64,000 bases of DNA from Pseudomonas sp. AB6 (GCF_034314105.1 NZ_JAVIWJ010000001.1:2667501-2731500), one strand, 5' to 3'; shown: positions 17,885 through 26,798, counted from the first letter of the stretch. The notes: generated from the letters alone by a model not told the origin. Numbers and translations: made by a program.

Positions 17885-19186
17885 TCAAGCCTTATTCAAA
17901 CCAGCGTAAAGCCCATGCTCGAACTGTCCATAAAGCTTTACTACTGCTGGGTCATAAAACGGCAGCGTCTGGGTAAATATCGCACCGGTCACCTGCTTGA
18001 CCGGGTCTAGCCAGAAATAACAATTCAGCAACCCGGCCCAACTTCCGCTACCCGCACTTCGACCGTTGGGGCCCGGTTGGCTGTTGATGTCAAAGGACAG
18101 CCCCCATTTGTGCGGGGCATCAGGAAATTGATTAAAGCTTTCTGAATACGCAGGTTGTGCTGATTTCATCTCGACCACGTTCAGGTCGCCGATATGGTTG
18201 ACGAACATCGTCGCGACAGTTTCTGGTTTCAAAAGGGTCGAACCGTTGAACACGCCACCGTGCAGATGCATTTGAAGAAACTTCAAATAGTCCCGAGGTG
18301 TGCTGAACAAACCGCCGCCTCCGCTGAAAAACTCAGGACGCTGGGGCATCTCGAACGGGCCCGTCTTCAACGATCCATCCTGCTGGCGCATATGAAGAGT
18401 GGGCACCCGATGCTTTTGAGCGCTACTGATAAGAAAGCCCGTATCGGTCATGCCCAGTGGTGAAAAAATGTTTTCCTTGAAGTAGATCTCCAATGACTGG
18501 CCACTCACCGCCTCGACCAGTTTCCCAACCCAATCCAGGCTGATGCCGTATTCCCAGCGGTCTCCCGGATCAAACTCCAGTGGCGCCGTGAAGGCGCCAT
18601 TTTTGGACGTGGCGATATCAGGCATACCCGTAACTTTTTCATATTCGCCCAACGCTTCGCTCCATACGCTGTAGGTAAATCCAGAGGTATGGGTCAAGAG
18701 GTGTCGCACGGTGATGGGCCGAACAGCCGCGCGCAATCGAGGCTGTCCCGATGCATCAAACCCTTCAAGCACGTGAGGTGAAGCTAATTCCGGAAGAATT
18801 TCGCTTGCTGGTTGGTCAAGCGACATTTTCCCTTGCTCAATCAATTGCATGCACGCGGTTGCAGTGATTGCTTTAGTCATCGACAGCAACCAGAACACCG
18901 ATTGTGATGAAATCGCCGTTCCCGACTCCAAATTACCGCTGCCGTACGCTTTTTCGTAAACCACACCTCGTTTCGTCGCACCGATCGCCACCACCCCAGC
19001 CTCTGTGCCATTTCGAACGGCTGCATCAAGGGCCTGGTCGATGGACGTGAATGAAGCATCCGGCTTGGGTGTAGACCAAGTCGGATGGGTTGATGCCTTG
19101 GCCTCGGGTAACCCCGCAAAGGCTGAAGCGACGAGAAGACCCGATGCACCTTTGAGCATGTTCCGGCGAGTGAGATCGTATGACAT
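17885..19186 (-). CDS. Exported serine hydrolase, beta-lactamase/esterase family (class C fold)
   Basis: A 433-residue protein whose start at 19186 gives MSYDLTRRNMLKGASGLLVA, with a twin-arginine motif (TRRNMLK) and an Ala-x-Ala site near AKASTHP, so export by Tat is likely. The serine hydrolase SxxK motif is Ser102-Met-Thr-Lys105 (WLLSMTKAIT), followed by HLLTHTSGFTY and GLFSTPRDYLKF blocks seen in EstB-like esterases. The penicillin-binding YxN tyrosine appears as YGIS. True lactamase activity is unlikely. It is the first gene of a leftward run divergent from a LysR regulator. Confidence 0.86.
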   Translation of the reverse strand: MSYDLTRRNMLKGASGLLVASAFAGLPEAKASTHPTWSTPKPDASFTSIDQALDAAVRNGTEAGVVAIGATKRGVVYEKAYGSGNLESGTAISSQSVFWLLSMTKAITATACMQLIEQGKMSLDQPASEILPELASPHVLEGFDASGQPRLRAAVRPITVRHLLTHTSGFTYSVWSEALGEYEKVTGMPDIATSKNGAFTAPLEFDPGDRWEYGISLDWVGKLVEAVSGQSLEIYFKENIFSPLGMTDTGFLISSAQKHRVPTLHMRQQDGSLKTGPFEMPQRPEFFSGGGGLFSTPRDYLKFLQMHLHGGVFNGSTLLKPETVATMFVNHIGDLNVVEMKSAQPAYSESFNQFPDAPHKWGLSFDINSQPGPNGRSAGSGSWAGLLNCYFWLDPVKQVTGAIFTQTLPFYDPAVVKLYGQFEHGLYAGLNKA

Positions 19187-19296
19187 GAATAAGGACCTGA
19201 ATTTGAATACAGGGCCAGAGTAGCGACGCTCGATCATTGACAGAATGCCCAATCAGTCACATCTTTAGTGACCTTTACGCACGAGTGGATAACGAT

Positions 19297-20217
19297 ATGA
19301 GTTTTGACGGTCGCCTGCTTTCCAACATCAGCGTTTTGGCCGCTATCGTCCACAGTGGCAGCTTCGCGCGGGCGGCTGAAGCATTGAGCATGTCGCCCTC
19401 TGGCATCAGCCGCGCTGTTGGACGCCTGGAGACAAGCATCGGCGTTCGACTGTTCGATAGAACGACACGGTCAGTGACGCTAACGGACGAAGGACGCATG
19501 CTCTACGGAGAGATCAGTCCGTTGTTGGCAGGGATAGGTGATGCGGTCAACTTGACCTCCGGCGCATCCACAGCAGTGCGGGGCCGACTGAGGGTTAACG
19601 TTGACACGTACTTTTCCCGCCGGATGATGGCGCCCCACCTGGCCAGGTTCTTGACGCTGTACCCAGAGATTTCCCTTGAACTCCTCGTCCGCGACCAGTT
19701 GGGTGATCTGGTCGGCGAAGGATTCGACATTGCGATCCGCTTCGGCCAACCACCGTCGTCTACCTTGATCGCACGCAAATTGCTGGAAACCAGTACGGTC
19801 ACTGTCGCTTCGCCTGATTACTTGAGTAAACACGGGTCTCCTAAAACACCCTCTGATCTGATTCACCATTCCTGTATTCAGATGAAAAGCACCATGACCG
19901 GGTTGCCTATGGAGTGGGAATACACATTGGGCAATACGACGGTACCGATTAAGACCACCAGCAGATTATTGGTCAACGAATCAGGCACTTTGATAGGCGC
20001 GTGCCTGGCCGGCGTTGGCATTGCTCGTATCAAGGCCAGTGGAGTGAAAGACCTTATCGTCGATGGTCAGCTTGTTGAATTACTCCAAGGCTGGGCAGGT
20101 GAGAAATTTTCTCTATATGCCCTCTATCCTTCACGGCACTTACCGCCCGCCAAGGTCAGAGCGTTCATTGATTTCGTGAGTGAGTTTTTGCAAGAAGATG
20201 CGCCTCTTTCAAATTAA
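19297..20217 (+). CDS. LysR-family transcriptional regulator
   Basis: A 306-residue LTTR starting MSFDGRLLSNISVLAAIVHS at 19297 (an upstream in-frame ATG at 19237 lacks support). The N-terminal winged helix is SFARAAEALSMSPSGISRAV, and the C-terminal effector domain runs from about residue 90. The type that begins with SNI(S/A)VL and has RLFDRTTRSVTLTDEG is common next to oxidoreductase clusters. It is divergent from the serine hydrolase and probably controls the leftward five-gene run. Confidence 0.9.
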   Translation: MSFDGRLLSNISVLAAIVHSGSFARAAEALSMSPSGISRAVGRLETSIGVRLFDRTTRSVTLTDEGRMLYGEISPLLAGIGDAVNLTSGASTAVRGRLRVNVDTYFSRRMMAPHLARFLTLYPEISLELLVRDQLGDLVGEGFDIAIRFGQPPSSTLIARKLLETSTVTVASPDYLSKHGSPKTPSDLIHHSCIQMKSTMTGLPMEWEYTLGNTTVPIKTTSRLLVNESGTLIGACLAGVGIARIKASGVKDLIVDGQLVELLQGWAGEKFSLYALYPSRHLPPAKVRAFIDFVSEFLQEDAPLSN

Positions 20218-20218
20218 C

Positions 20219-20470
20219 TCACTGCGATGACGATAATCGGGCGCCGTATCTGAGTCGGTACTTGTCTATCAGCAGTGTGCCCAAGCCAAGAACCAAAGGC
20301 AGAAACGCCAGGCCACAAATAACTTTCCATCCATACCGGTTCAACAGGCCACCCGACGCAAAAGAACCTAAAACCATTGCACCAAACACTACAAAATCGT
20401 TGAGCGCCTGAACGCGGCCCATGGCTACAAAAAAACGCTTCACAGTCTGGAGATTCTCTTGTGTGCTCAT
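20219..20470 (-). pseudogene. Chimeric remnant: NTF2/SnoaL-like start fused to an MFS transporter tail
   Basis: The first 19 codons (MSTQENLQTVKRFFVAMGR) match the opening of small nuclear transport factor 2/SnoaL-like proteins. The remaining 64 residues (NDFVVFGAMVLGSFASGGLL, NRYGWKVICGLAFLPLVL) look like the last two helices of an MFS transporter. The junction is near 20413. The start has an excellent GGAGG ribosome site and a 25-base palindrome about 30 bases upstream, so the hybrid may still be expressed. It ends one base from the LysR stop codon. Confidence 0.7.
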
Positions 20471-20499
20471 CGAAATTCCTCCATTTCCTTTACTCAGAA

Positions 20500-20524
20500 A
20501 CGTGTCCGATTCAATCGGACACGT
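20500..20524. promoter_or_regulatory. Perfect 25-base palindrome, likely operator
   Basis: ACGTGTCCGATT (20500-20511) is mirrored exactly by AATCGGACACGT (20513-20524) around a single central C. Such a tight palindrome directly before a start codon resembles a TetR- or MarR-type operator more than a terminator. Confidence 0.55.
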
Positions 20525-20561
20525 TGTAAGCCTGTTGATGAGGACGTCGTTTCGATGACTC

Positions 20562-21179
20562 AGCCGATATCGACTTTCATGGCGATGTCCCAGGTTCCGG
20601 CGCCATTTTTAGCCAATCCGATCATCATCAGACCGAGCCACTCGAGCGTCTGGGCCATCTGCAGGCCGCCGACATCTAACGGACGCAGCCCGAGACTCTC
20701 GAGAAAAACCGAGACGCGCGCCTTGGCGTCTGCGTCGTCCGCCGCGATGAACGCATCCAGGCTTTCATCTTTGGCAAGTACGTGGCCAAAGAGGGTATTG
20801 AACGCCTTGACGACATGCGCGCTGGCTGGGGCGCCCTTGGCGATCTCCTGCGCGCCGGAACTGCCGTGGGGGTAGCGAGGCCCAAGAGATCGGGAGCGAC
20901 CGGGTTGGTGATATCGACGATCACCTTACCGTCGAGTGCTTTACCAAAGTCGGCCAGTACCGCCACCGCACTGGTGTAAGGCACGGCGAGAATGACGATG
21001 TCGCCCGCAGGAGTGGCGCCGTAAGTCCCTGTGATCGTTCCGGATGCGACCTTATTGGCAAGCGCTTGCGCGTTGGCGGGGTCGCGGCTGATCACCTCGA
21101 CGGTGTGTCCGGCCTTGGCGATACGGCTGGAAATAGCCGCAGCCATGCCACCCGAGCTAATGATGCTGATCGTGCTCAT
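20562..21179 (-). pseudogene. F420-dependent NADP reductase-like protein, frameshifted
   Basis: The N-terminal 105 residues (MSTISIISSGGMAAAISSRI, then VILAVPYTSAVAVL and VDITNPV) match NAD(P)-binding reductases of the NADPH:F420 reductase-like family. After LLGLATP the frame shifts. Dropping into the next frame restores the family C-terminus through SSGAQEIAKG, KAFNTLFGHVLAKDESLDAF, LESLGLRPLDVGGLQMAQ and a final KVDIG stop at 20562. One base is missing in the C-run near 20870-20875. The Rossmann GxGxxA has also decayed to SxGxxA (SSGGMA). Confidence 0.82.
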
Positions 21180-21275
21180 GTGCAGTCTCCGTTTCTAAAT
21201 CAGGTATTTCTGTTTTTTCTGGACGGGTTACCCGCCGCCGGGTGCACTGCGAGCCGGCGGGGTGCGTTGAGCTGA

Positions 21276-22216
21276 TTAGTCGGCCGGGAAGTAGTGACCG
21301 TTATCAAGATCGGCGAAGAGCCCGGGCTGAGTCGGTTCCCAGCCAAGAAGCCGGCGCGTGATGGTGTTCGATGTCGGGGTGTCCAGCGTGACCAGATTCG
21401 CCAAGAACCCGAAGTGGCCAGGCAGCATCAGCACGTCCGCTGGAATTGGCACGGCCGGCAGATTCAACCGGCTAGCAATGGCTTCGGCGATCTGGCGGTA
21501 CGGGACAGCCTCGTCGGCGATTGCATGCCAGCTTCTGCCCGGTGCGCCTTTCTCCAGCGCCAGGCGAAACACAGCGGCGATGTCCCGAGCATGTACGGCT
21601 CCCCAGCGGTTGGTACCTTCCCCAGGATAGCCGACGATCCCCTTTTCCTTAGCCAGCCCGATCAGCAGTGGAAGAAAGCCGGCGTTATCGGTGGAGCTGT
21701 GCATAATCTCGGGTATCCGCACGACTGAAGACCGAATGCCCTTTTCGGCAAGACCGATCACCGTGGTTTCCACGATGTTTCGAACCCGCAGGGTATTCTT
21801 GTACGGATCGCCGCCGGGTAGGGGCAGATCCTCTTCGGTGGCCGCCCGGCCAAGACCCTCCCACCAAGCGAGCCGACACTTCCAGACACGACCAACGGCT
21901 TTCCGCTTCCAGCCAGCGCTTCGCCATAGGCGAGCATGATCGCAAGCTCTGCGGCCGCAACGGCGTTTATCCCGCCAGTTGGAACCAGGTCCTGCCGGTG
22001 CGCGACGTGGATGACGCCGTCCGAAGCTGCGGCCGCCTCTTTGAGCCCGTCGAGATCTTCGAGATTGCCGCGACGTACCTTGGCGCCGAGCGCAGCAAAC
22101 TGCGCCGCGGCCTTATCAGACCGAGCCAGGGCAGTAACCTCATGGCCGGCGGCGATAAGGTCAGAGATGATGTACGGACCGGAGTGACCGGTGCCGCCAG
22201 TAACAAAAACGTGCAT
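21276..22216 (-). pseudogene. NAD(P)-dependent epimerase/dehydratase-like protein, frameshifted
   Basis: The start at 22216 encodes MHVFVTGGTGHSGPYIISDL, an extended-SDR glycine motif, through GVIHVAHRQDLVPTGGINAV and GKPLVVSGSVGSLGG. The frame then fails near 21835-21880. The homology resumes in another frame as TTVIGLAEKGIRSSVVRIPE, with the WGAVHARDIAAVFRLALEKG block and the end GLFADLDNGHYFPAD at 21276. A single-base change near 21850 would reconnect the halves into a protein of about 310 residues of the NmrA/NAD-epimerase type. It is flanked on both sides by broken copies of one reductase family. Confidence 0.82.
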
Positions 22217-22277
22217 GTTATTGGGCCTTCTAAGCAGTGTGATAAGAGAGGTAGTGAAGGGTGTGCGCGCAGCCTGG

Positions 22278-22487
22278 TCAGATGACGCGAACCGCCAAGA
22301 TGACGATATCCCCGACTGGGGCGGCGCCGAACGTTCCTGTCGTCGCGCCGGCGCCGACCTGCTTGGCCAGTGCCCGCGCCTTGGCGGCGTCACGACTCAT
22401 AACCTCGACGGTGTGTCCGGCCTTGGCGGCAAGGCCGCCGATCGCTGCGGCCATGCCACCTGAGCCGATGATGCTGATAGTGCTCAT
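22278..22487 (-). pseudogene. Second F420-reductase-like N-terminal fragment
   Basis: Begins MSTISIIGSGGMAAAIGGLA at 22487 with an intact GSGGMA motif and is closely similar to the copy at 21179, but stops after 69 residues (DIVILAVRVI). The family continues DIVILAVPY and so on, so the rest has been deleted. The next sequence downstream is the leader of the epimerase-like pseudogene. It probably arose by deletion within a tandem array. Confidence 0.8.
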
Positions 22488-22614
22488 GTGCAGTTCCCTT
22501 ACAGATATGGGGCTGATCATTCATGGGCTGCCGTTGCTATTCGGCGACCACGCTCAACGTAAGCCCATGCTGGCCGACTCACTTGCAAAAAAGAAAGCGA
22601 TGCACATAAATTTA

Positions 22615-22629
22615 CTTGCGCTATGCAAG
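22615..22629. promoter_or_regulatory. Candidate HxlR operator
   Basis: CTTGC (22615-22619) and GCAAG (22625-22629) form a short inverted repeat just before the HxlR gene, in the divergent promoter region shared with the reductase fragment. A related CTTGCAAAA lies about 35 bases upstream. Weak evidence by pattern only. Confidence 0.3.
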
Positions 22630-22647
22630 CGATGTTAAGATCTAGCC

Positions 22648-23100
22648 ATGAAAACACCATCTAAAGAAGACGTTCGGTCCCATTGCGCAGTGAACTATGG
22701 CGTGGAGATTTTCGGCGACCGGTGGTCGCTCTTGATCATTCGCGACATCGTTTTTGTTGGTAAGAAGACGTATGGCCAGTTCCTGAAATCGGAAGAGGGG
22801 ATCGCGACCAATGTCCTTGCTTCCCGCCTTGCCTTTCTTGAGGAACAAGGAATTCTCTCGAAGGCCCCCAGCCCTGACGACAGGCGCAAGGATTTCTACA
22901 CGCTGACAGAGAAGGGCCTGGACCTTATTCCCATCGTGCTCAACATCGTCCTTTGGAGCGCGAAGCACGATTCGAAGTCGTACGTACGGGACCTCGAGGA
23001 GTTCGTCACTCGCTTAAATCAATGCCCCACGCAGGTCAGCGAAGAGGTGAAGGTGCTGGTCCGCAATGGCGGATGTATGTTTCCCGAGATCAAGGACTGA
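22648..23100 (+). CDS. HxlR-family transcriptional regulator
   Basis: A 150-residue HxlR protein. The core runs CAVNYGVEIFGDRWSLLIIR, DIVFVGKKTYGQFLKSEEGI, ATNVLASRLAFLEEQGILSK and a DRRKDFYTLTEKG wing. An early cysteine (SHCAVNYG, Cys14) is in the place used as a redox switch in the HypR/YodB group. It is divergent from a run of broken oxidoreductase genes, which were probably its regulon. Confidence 0.88.
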   Translation: MKTPSKEDVRSHCAVNYGVEIFGDRWSLLIIRDIVFVGKKTYGQFLKSEEGIATNVLASRLAFLEEQGILSKAPSPDDRRKDFYTLTEKGLDLIPIVLNIVLWSAKHDSKSYVRDLEEFVTRLNQCPTQVSEEVKVLVRNGGCMFPEIKD

Positions 23101-23353
23101 ACCGGACGGTAAGCAAAAAGCAAAAACGAGGTCAGGAACCTCGCAACCGAAATGGTCTTGTCCGAGCCACCCGGTCGACTGGGACTGATAGAAATCAAAA
23201 CCAGTTGAATAGCGTCTTGCTCGGCGTCCTCGCAGCTGTGCGTGCGCCTTCCAGAGCTCAATGGGGGGGCCAGAACGCTACTACCTTTCCCCAAAGCGGT
23301 CGTTGGCGAGGTAGTAACGGGGCGAAAGCGGTCAGCGATGAGTGGCTCCTATC

Positions 23354-24970
23354 GGCCGATTCTGTTGAAAAAGTCGAAATTTCAGACTGGAACACGTTGA
23401 GGTTGGCTGTCTCTTCAGAACCTATTCGCCACGTTGAATGGCTTTTCGGTTCTGCGTTGGCCGTTGCAGCTTGGTTAGTGGGTTGATTTGAGGTTTTTTG
23501 CTTACTTCGGGCGCACCTATCCCGTCGTTGGCGGCCCTTGAGAGGTAAGTTTGGCCAGTTTCCGGAGATTCTGTACTGCTGCCGCCATCGTGAATTCATC
23601 GTTCGCACCGGTCATGCCGCGTAGTCGCAATCGATCCAGTTTCAGGATTCGTTTGAGGTGAGCGAACAACATCTCGACCTTCTTGCGTTCGTGGCGAGAG
23701 CACACGTATTGAGGTGTCTTTGCGATGCGCCGCGCCACATCGCGCGCCGCTTCATGGACGCTGCGTGCGATTTTTCTAAACGAAGTGCTCGGGCAGCAGC
23801 GCTCTTTCATTGAGCATTTAGCACAGTCGGTTTGCCGGGATCGAAAGATGATGGTGTCGGCTTTCGTGACATGCGAGCGCTGGTTCTTGAAGGCTCGCCA
23901 CTCGCTACGCAACGCGTGTCCGGTGGGGCAATGATATTCCTGCGCCTCTTCATTCCATTGAAAGTCGCTGATCGAGAGGCTGTCGTTCTTGCGCTCGGTT
24001 TTGTCCCAAACCGGCACATGTGGCTCGATATCTTTTTCGTCGACCATCCAGGCCAGCATCGGTGCGGTTCCATAAGCGGTGTCGCCGATGAGCCGATTCG
24101 GCTTGATATCGAACTGTTCTTCGACCCGCTCAATCATGGTCTTGGTGCTCTCGACCTCGGCGGTGCGATGAGCTGGTGTCGGCTCCACATCCATGATCAC
24201 GCCATGCTCTACATCAATCAGGTAGTTCGTCGAATAAGCAAAGAACGCCGGACCTCCTGGCGCTGCGGTCCAACGTGCAAGTGGATCGGTCAGCGACAGG
24301 CGCTTGGGCAGTGCTTCAGCCAAAGCTTCTTCATCCAGCGCTTCCAGGTACTCACGGACGGCGCGGGTACTGAGTGACGGATCGCTCCAGTTGACCTCTT
24401 CGTTGCCGGGTACGCCTCTTTGCCGACTGGCATCCGCCTTGATGACGCTGGCGTCCACAGCAAAACCTTCTCCCTTGACCAGACCCGCGTCCATGCAGCG
24501 ACGTAGCACCTCGTTGAACAGCCATCGGAAAAGCGAGCTGTCGCGAAAACGGCCGTGCCGATTCTTCGAAAAGGTAGAGTGATTGGGGACCTCATCTTCA
24601 AGGCTCAACCGACAAAACCAGCGATACGCCAAGTTCAAATGGGTCTCTTCGCACAAGCGCCGCTCCGAGCGAATGCCGTAGCAATAGCCCACAACCAGCA
24701 TACGAATCATCAGTTCAGGATCAATCGAAGGACGCCCGATTGGGCTGTAGAAATCGGCGAGGTAATGGCGCAGGTCGCTAAGATCGAGACACCGATCAAT
24801 GTTGCGCAGGAGGTGATTTGGTGGGATGTGATCTTCAATGTTGAACGAGTAAAACAGCCGTTCCTGTCCACTCGATAATTGTCCCATCATGCTGCGAATC
24901 CTCCCGCCGACCGATGTCCATATTTTGCCGCAGGCCGAGTTGAAGGTCTACTTTTTCAACAGAATCGGCC
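23354..24970 (-). mobile_element. IS1182-family insertion sequence
   Basis: The element is 1617 bases, bounded by perfect 21-base inverted repeats. The left end begins GGCCGATTCTGTTGAAAAAG at 23354 and the right end closes at 24970 with the complementary sequence starting ACTTTTTCAACAG. A single transposase gene lies inside. No target duplication is obvious in the flanking bases (CTATC on the left, ACAAG on the right). Confidence 0.9.
23517..24890 (-). CDS. IS1182-family transposase
   Basis: A 457-residue DDE transposase starting MMGQLSSGQERLFYSFNIED. The N-terminal DUF772 domain (GRPSIDPELMIRMLVVGYCY) and C-terminal DDE_Tnp_1 domain are complete. Likely catalytic residues are Asp in FAVDASVIKADAS, Asp in IGDTAYGTAPM and Glu in RKKVEMLFAHLKRI. 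The CPTGHALR and CAKCSMKERCCPS cysteine clusters are usual for this family. No frameshift is seen, so the element may still be active. Confidence 0.93.
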   Translation of the reverse strand: MMGQLSSGQERLFYSFNIEDHIPPNHLLRNIDRCLDLSDLRHYLADFYSPIGRPSIDPELMIRMLVVGYCYGIRSERRLCEETHLNLAYRWFCRLSLEDEVPNHSTFSKNRHGRFRDSSLFRWLFNEVLRRCMDAGLVKGEGFAVDASVIKADASRQRGVPGNEEVNWSDPSLSTRAVREYLEALDEEALAEALPKRLSLTDPLARWTAAPGGPAFFAYSTNYLIDVEHGVIMDVEPTPAHRTAEVESTKTMIERVEEQFDIKPNRLIGDTAYGTAPMLAWMVDEKDIEPHVPVWDKTERKNDSLSISDFQWNEEAQEYHCPTGHALRSEWRAFKNQRSHVTKADTIIFRSRQTDCAKCSMKERCCPSTSFRKIARSVHEAARDVARRIAKTPQYVCSRHERKKVEMLFAHLKRILKLDRLRLRGMTGANDEFTMAAAVQNLRKLAKLTSQGPPTTG

Positions 24971-25073
24971 ACAAGCGGGCGTTCAGTCCAGGTCTTATTT
25001 TCGGTCAGTAGTGGACGGCCAACGACTCTGATAAATTGCTACCAATTCACTATATGTTCGAGAACCACGATCA

Positions 25074-25385
25074 ATGAGAGTTATTCGTAGCAAGGATTTC
25101 ACCGCCACTCGCGCTTGGGGTGCTGACGACATAGCTAACATGGACGGAACCACCGTCCGCCTCCACTGGACCGACCAGCCATACAAGTGGCATATCAATG
25201 ATGGTGAAGAGGTATTCGCAGTCCTAGACGGCGCGGTAGATATGCATTATCGCGAGTCAGGCATCGAACGCGTCGTGACATTGGTGGTTGGCGACGTGTT
25301 TTTCGCAGGGGTTGGATGTGAGCATGTTGCGCATCCTCGTGGAGAAGCGCGGATTCTGGTGATCGAACGTGAGGGCAGCGTTTGA
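25074..25385 (+). CDS. Single-domain cupin protein
   Basis: A 103-residue small beta-barrel. The cupin motif 1 is recognisable as WHINDGEEVFAVLDGAVDMH, with a metal-binding His and Glu, and motif 2 as VVGDVFFAGVGCEHVAHPRG. Proteins of this size are often sugar or small-molecule isomerases or sensors; no substrate can be given. It starts about 100 bases beyond the IS1182 end and may have lost upstream neighbours to the insertion. Confidence 0.8.
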   Translation: MRVIRSKDFTATRAWGADDIANMDGTTVRLHWTDQPYKWHINDGEEVFAVLDGAVDMHYRESGIERVVTLVVGDVFFAGVGCEHVAHPRGEARILVIEREGSV

Positions 25386-26116
25386 GTTGCTTAGGCTTTC
25401 GCTAATCGTTACCAGTGCTCCGACAGATCGTTCAGGATCGATAGCGGCATCGGAGGCAGGCCGCTTTTTCCGATTTCTGCTGGTCGCCAGCGGCAGCTTT
25501 GGGTCGAGAGCTGCCGGTAGTGACCGGCTGCACTCGGCCAGAAGCAGCCTGCCTCCGATGATCGCATTCGAGGCTTCTGACGTTCATGGAGAACTGGTTC
25601 TGGTTAGAAGCCTCCGGCAGCTATCTGAACCCTTCCACTCTGGCACTAACGACGGCCACTGCCTATAGATCCCTACAGAGGGCCTTCAATGGCTCGTGGC
25701 CACAACCGCGATTTCGGGCTCATCTTGATCACGCTAGCTTTCGTCGCCACAAAATTCGCGTATTTGCCATGAACACCACGTGATCCATTTCTGTGAAAAA
25801 TGTGTATTGTCTATGGACATCGAAGACCTAATTTAAACCCTCACAAATATTCATCCAAATCGATGTCCATGGGTTGACATCTTTCCTTTACATCGATGAA
25901 TTCTTCGGGTTCTATTTCGTTTCACTTCTGGATACTGCCGAGATTTTCAGTCTCTGAAAGGCTTATTAATCAACCGCATGCTGTCAAACTGGACTGTGTT
26001 CAGGCCATGTACAGGGACAATATTCGGCGAACATATCGTGGCTGCTAATGGTCACCTATAGTAATGCAGGGGCCATGAGAGCCCTCTCGTATTCAACCGA
26101 ACATCAGGAAGTTGTC
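25386..26116. other. Long non-coding region with strong inverted repeats
   Basis: About 730 bases without a recognisable gene. At 25448-25461 CATCGGAGGCAGGC is the exact complement of 25547-25560, and CGGCAGCT (25491-25498) is mirrored by AGCTGCCG (25509-25516) inside it, so the stretch can fold into a nested structure. A+T-rich sequence follows from about 25790 to the DUF1003 gene. Confidence 0.5.
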
Positions 26117-26674
26117 ATGAACCCCGTCACGTCCGAGAATTCTGCAGTCCAACCCGGTACGCCGAAAGAATTGCCAGTGGATCATTTGCGCTTCCATAAG
26201 GCTCATGCTCACTTGGCAGCTACATTTGGCAATGACGCCTTTGCGCTAAAGGCTGAGGCATTTGCGCGATTCTTTGGCACACCTACCTTTCTGAGCGCAC
26301 AAACCCTAATCGTGATTTTGTGGATCGGCGCCAATATCGCCGGGCTGACCCATTTTGATATTTACCCGTTCATTTTGCTCAACCTAGCGTTCAGCTTGCA
26401 GGCCGCCTACGCCGCACCCCTGATTTTGCTGGCACAAACCCGCCAAGCTGCACGTGACAAAGCCAATGCGGATGCAGATGCACAACATCGCGAGGCATTG
26501 GCCGTCGCCAATGAACAACGGCTGGCCAGCGCAGCGCAAAACTCGGCGTTGCTGCTTGAGCTGCTGGAGCAAAACACGCGCATGACTGAGCTGACAAAAA
26601 CCCTGACTGAGCGCATCGAAACCCTGACGCTCGATATGCACCAGCATTTTGTTAAAAAACCAGCAGCGCAGTGA
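26117..26674 (+). CDS. DUF1003 membrane protein
   Basis: A 185-residue protein starting MNPVTSENSAVQPGTPKELP with AGGAAG upstream. The DUF1003 core has two close membrane helices (TLIVILWIGANIAGLTHFDI and YPFILLNLAFSLQAAYAAPL) after an F(F)GTPTFLSAQ segment. A coiled coil follows (residues about 110-175, rich in A, E, L and Q). DUF1003 proteins are of unknown function. The membrane hairpin and coiled coil suggest an oligomeric inner membrane complex. Confidence 0.85.
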   Translation: MNPVTSENSAVQPGTPKELPVDHLRFHKAHAHLAATFGNDAFALKAEAFARFFGTPTFLSAQTLIVILWIGANIAGLTHFDIYPFILLNLAFSLQAAYAAPLILLAQTRQAARDKANADADAQHREALAVANEQRLASAAQNSALLLELLEQNTRMTELTKTLTERIETLTLDMHQHFVKKPAAQ

Positions 26675-26782
26675 TTCATTCGAAACCATCTGTAAAAAAC
26701 CGAAAGCAGGTCTAAGCCGCGGGCGATCTGATTACAGGCCCAGCGCAACTGCCAGCAGAGCATATAGCCCTGCTAAAATTTA

Positions 26783-26798
26783 TATTGCGAGCGTAATA
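26783..26798. promoter_or_regulatory. Candidate operator upstream of the thioesterase gene
   Basis: TATTGCGAGCGTAATA is a near-perfect palindrome. It is preceded by AAAATTTATATTGCG, a 15-base string found identically before ohr. It sits about 65 bases before the thioesterase start. Confidence 0.45.

Noticed and set aside
23101..23353. Possible gene between HxlR and the IS1182 element
   Set aside because: The open frame there translates to a basic, unrecognisable protein and runs through the IS end, so it is taken as non-coding flank.
25448..25560. Integron attC site
   Set aside because: The nested inverted repeats lack the GTTRRRY and RYYYAAC core pair and no integrase is nearby.
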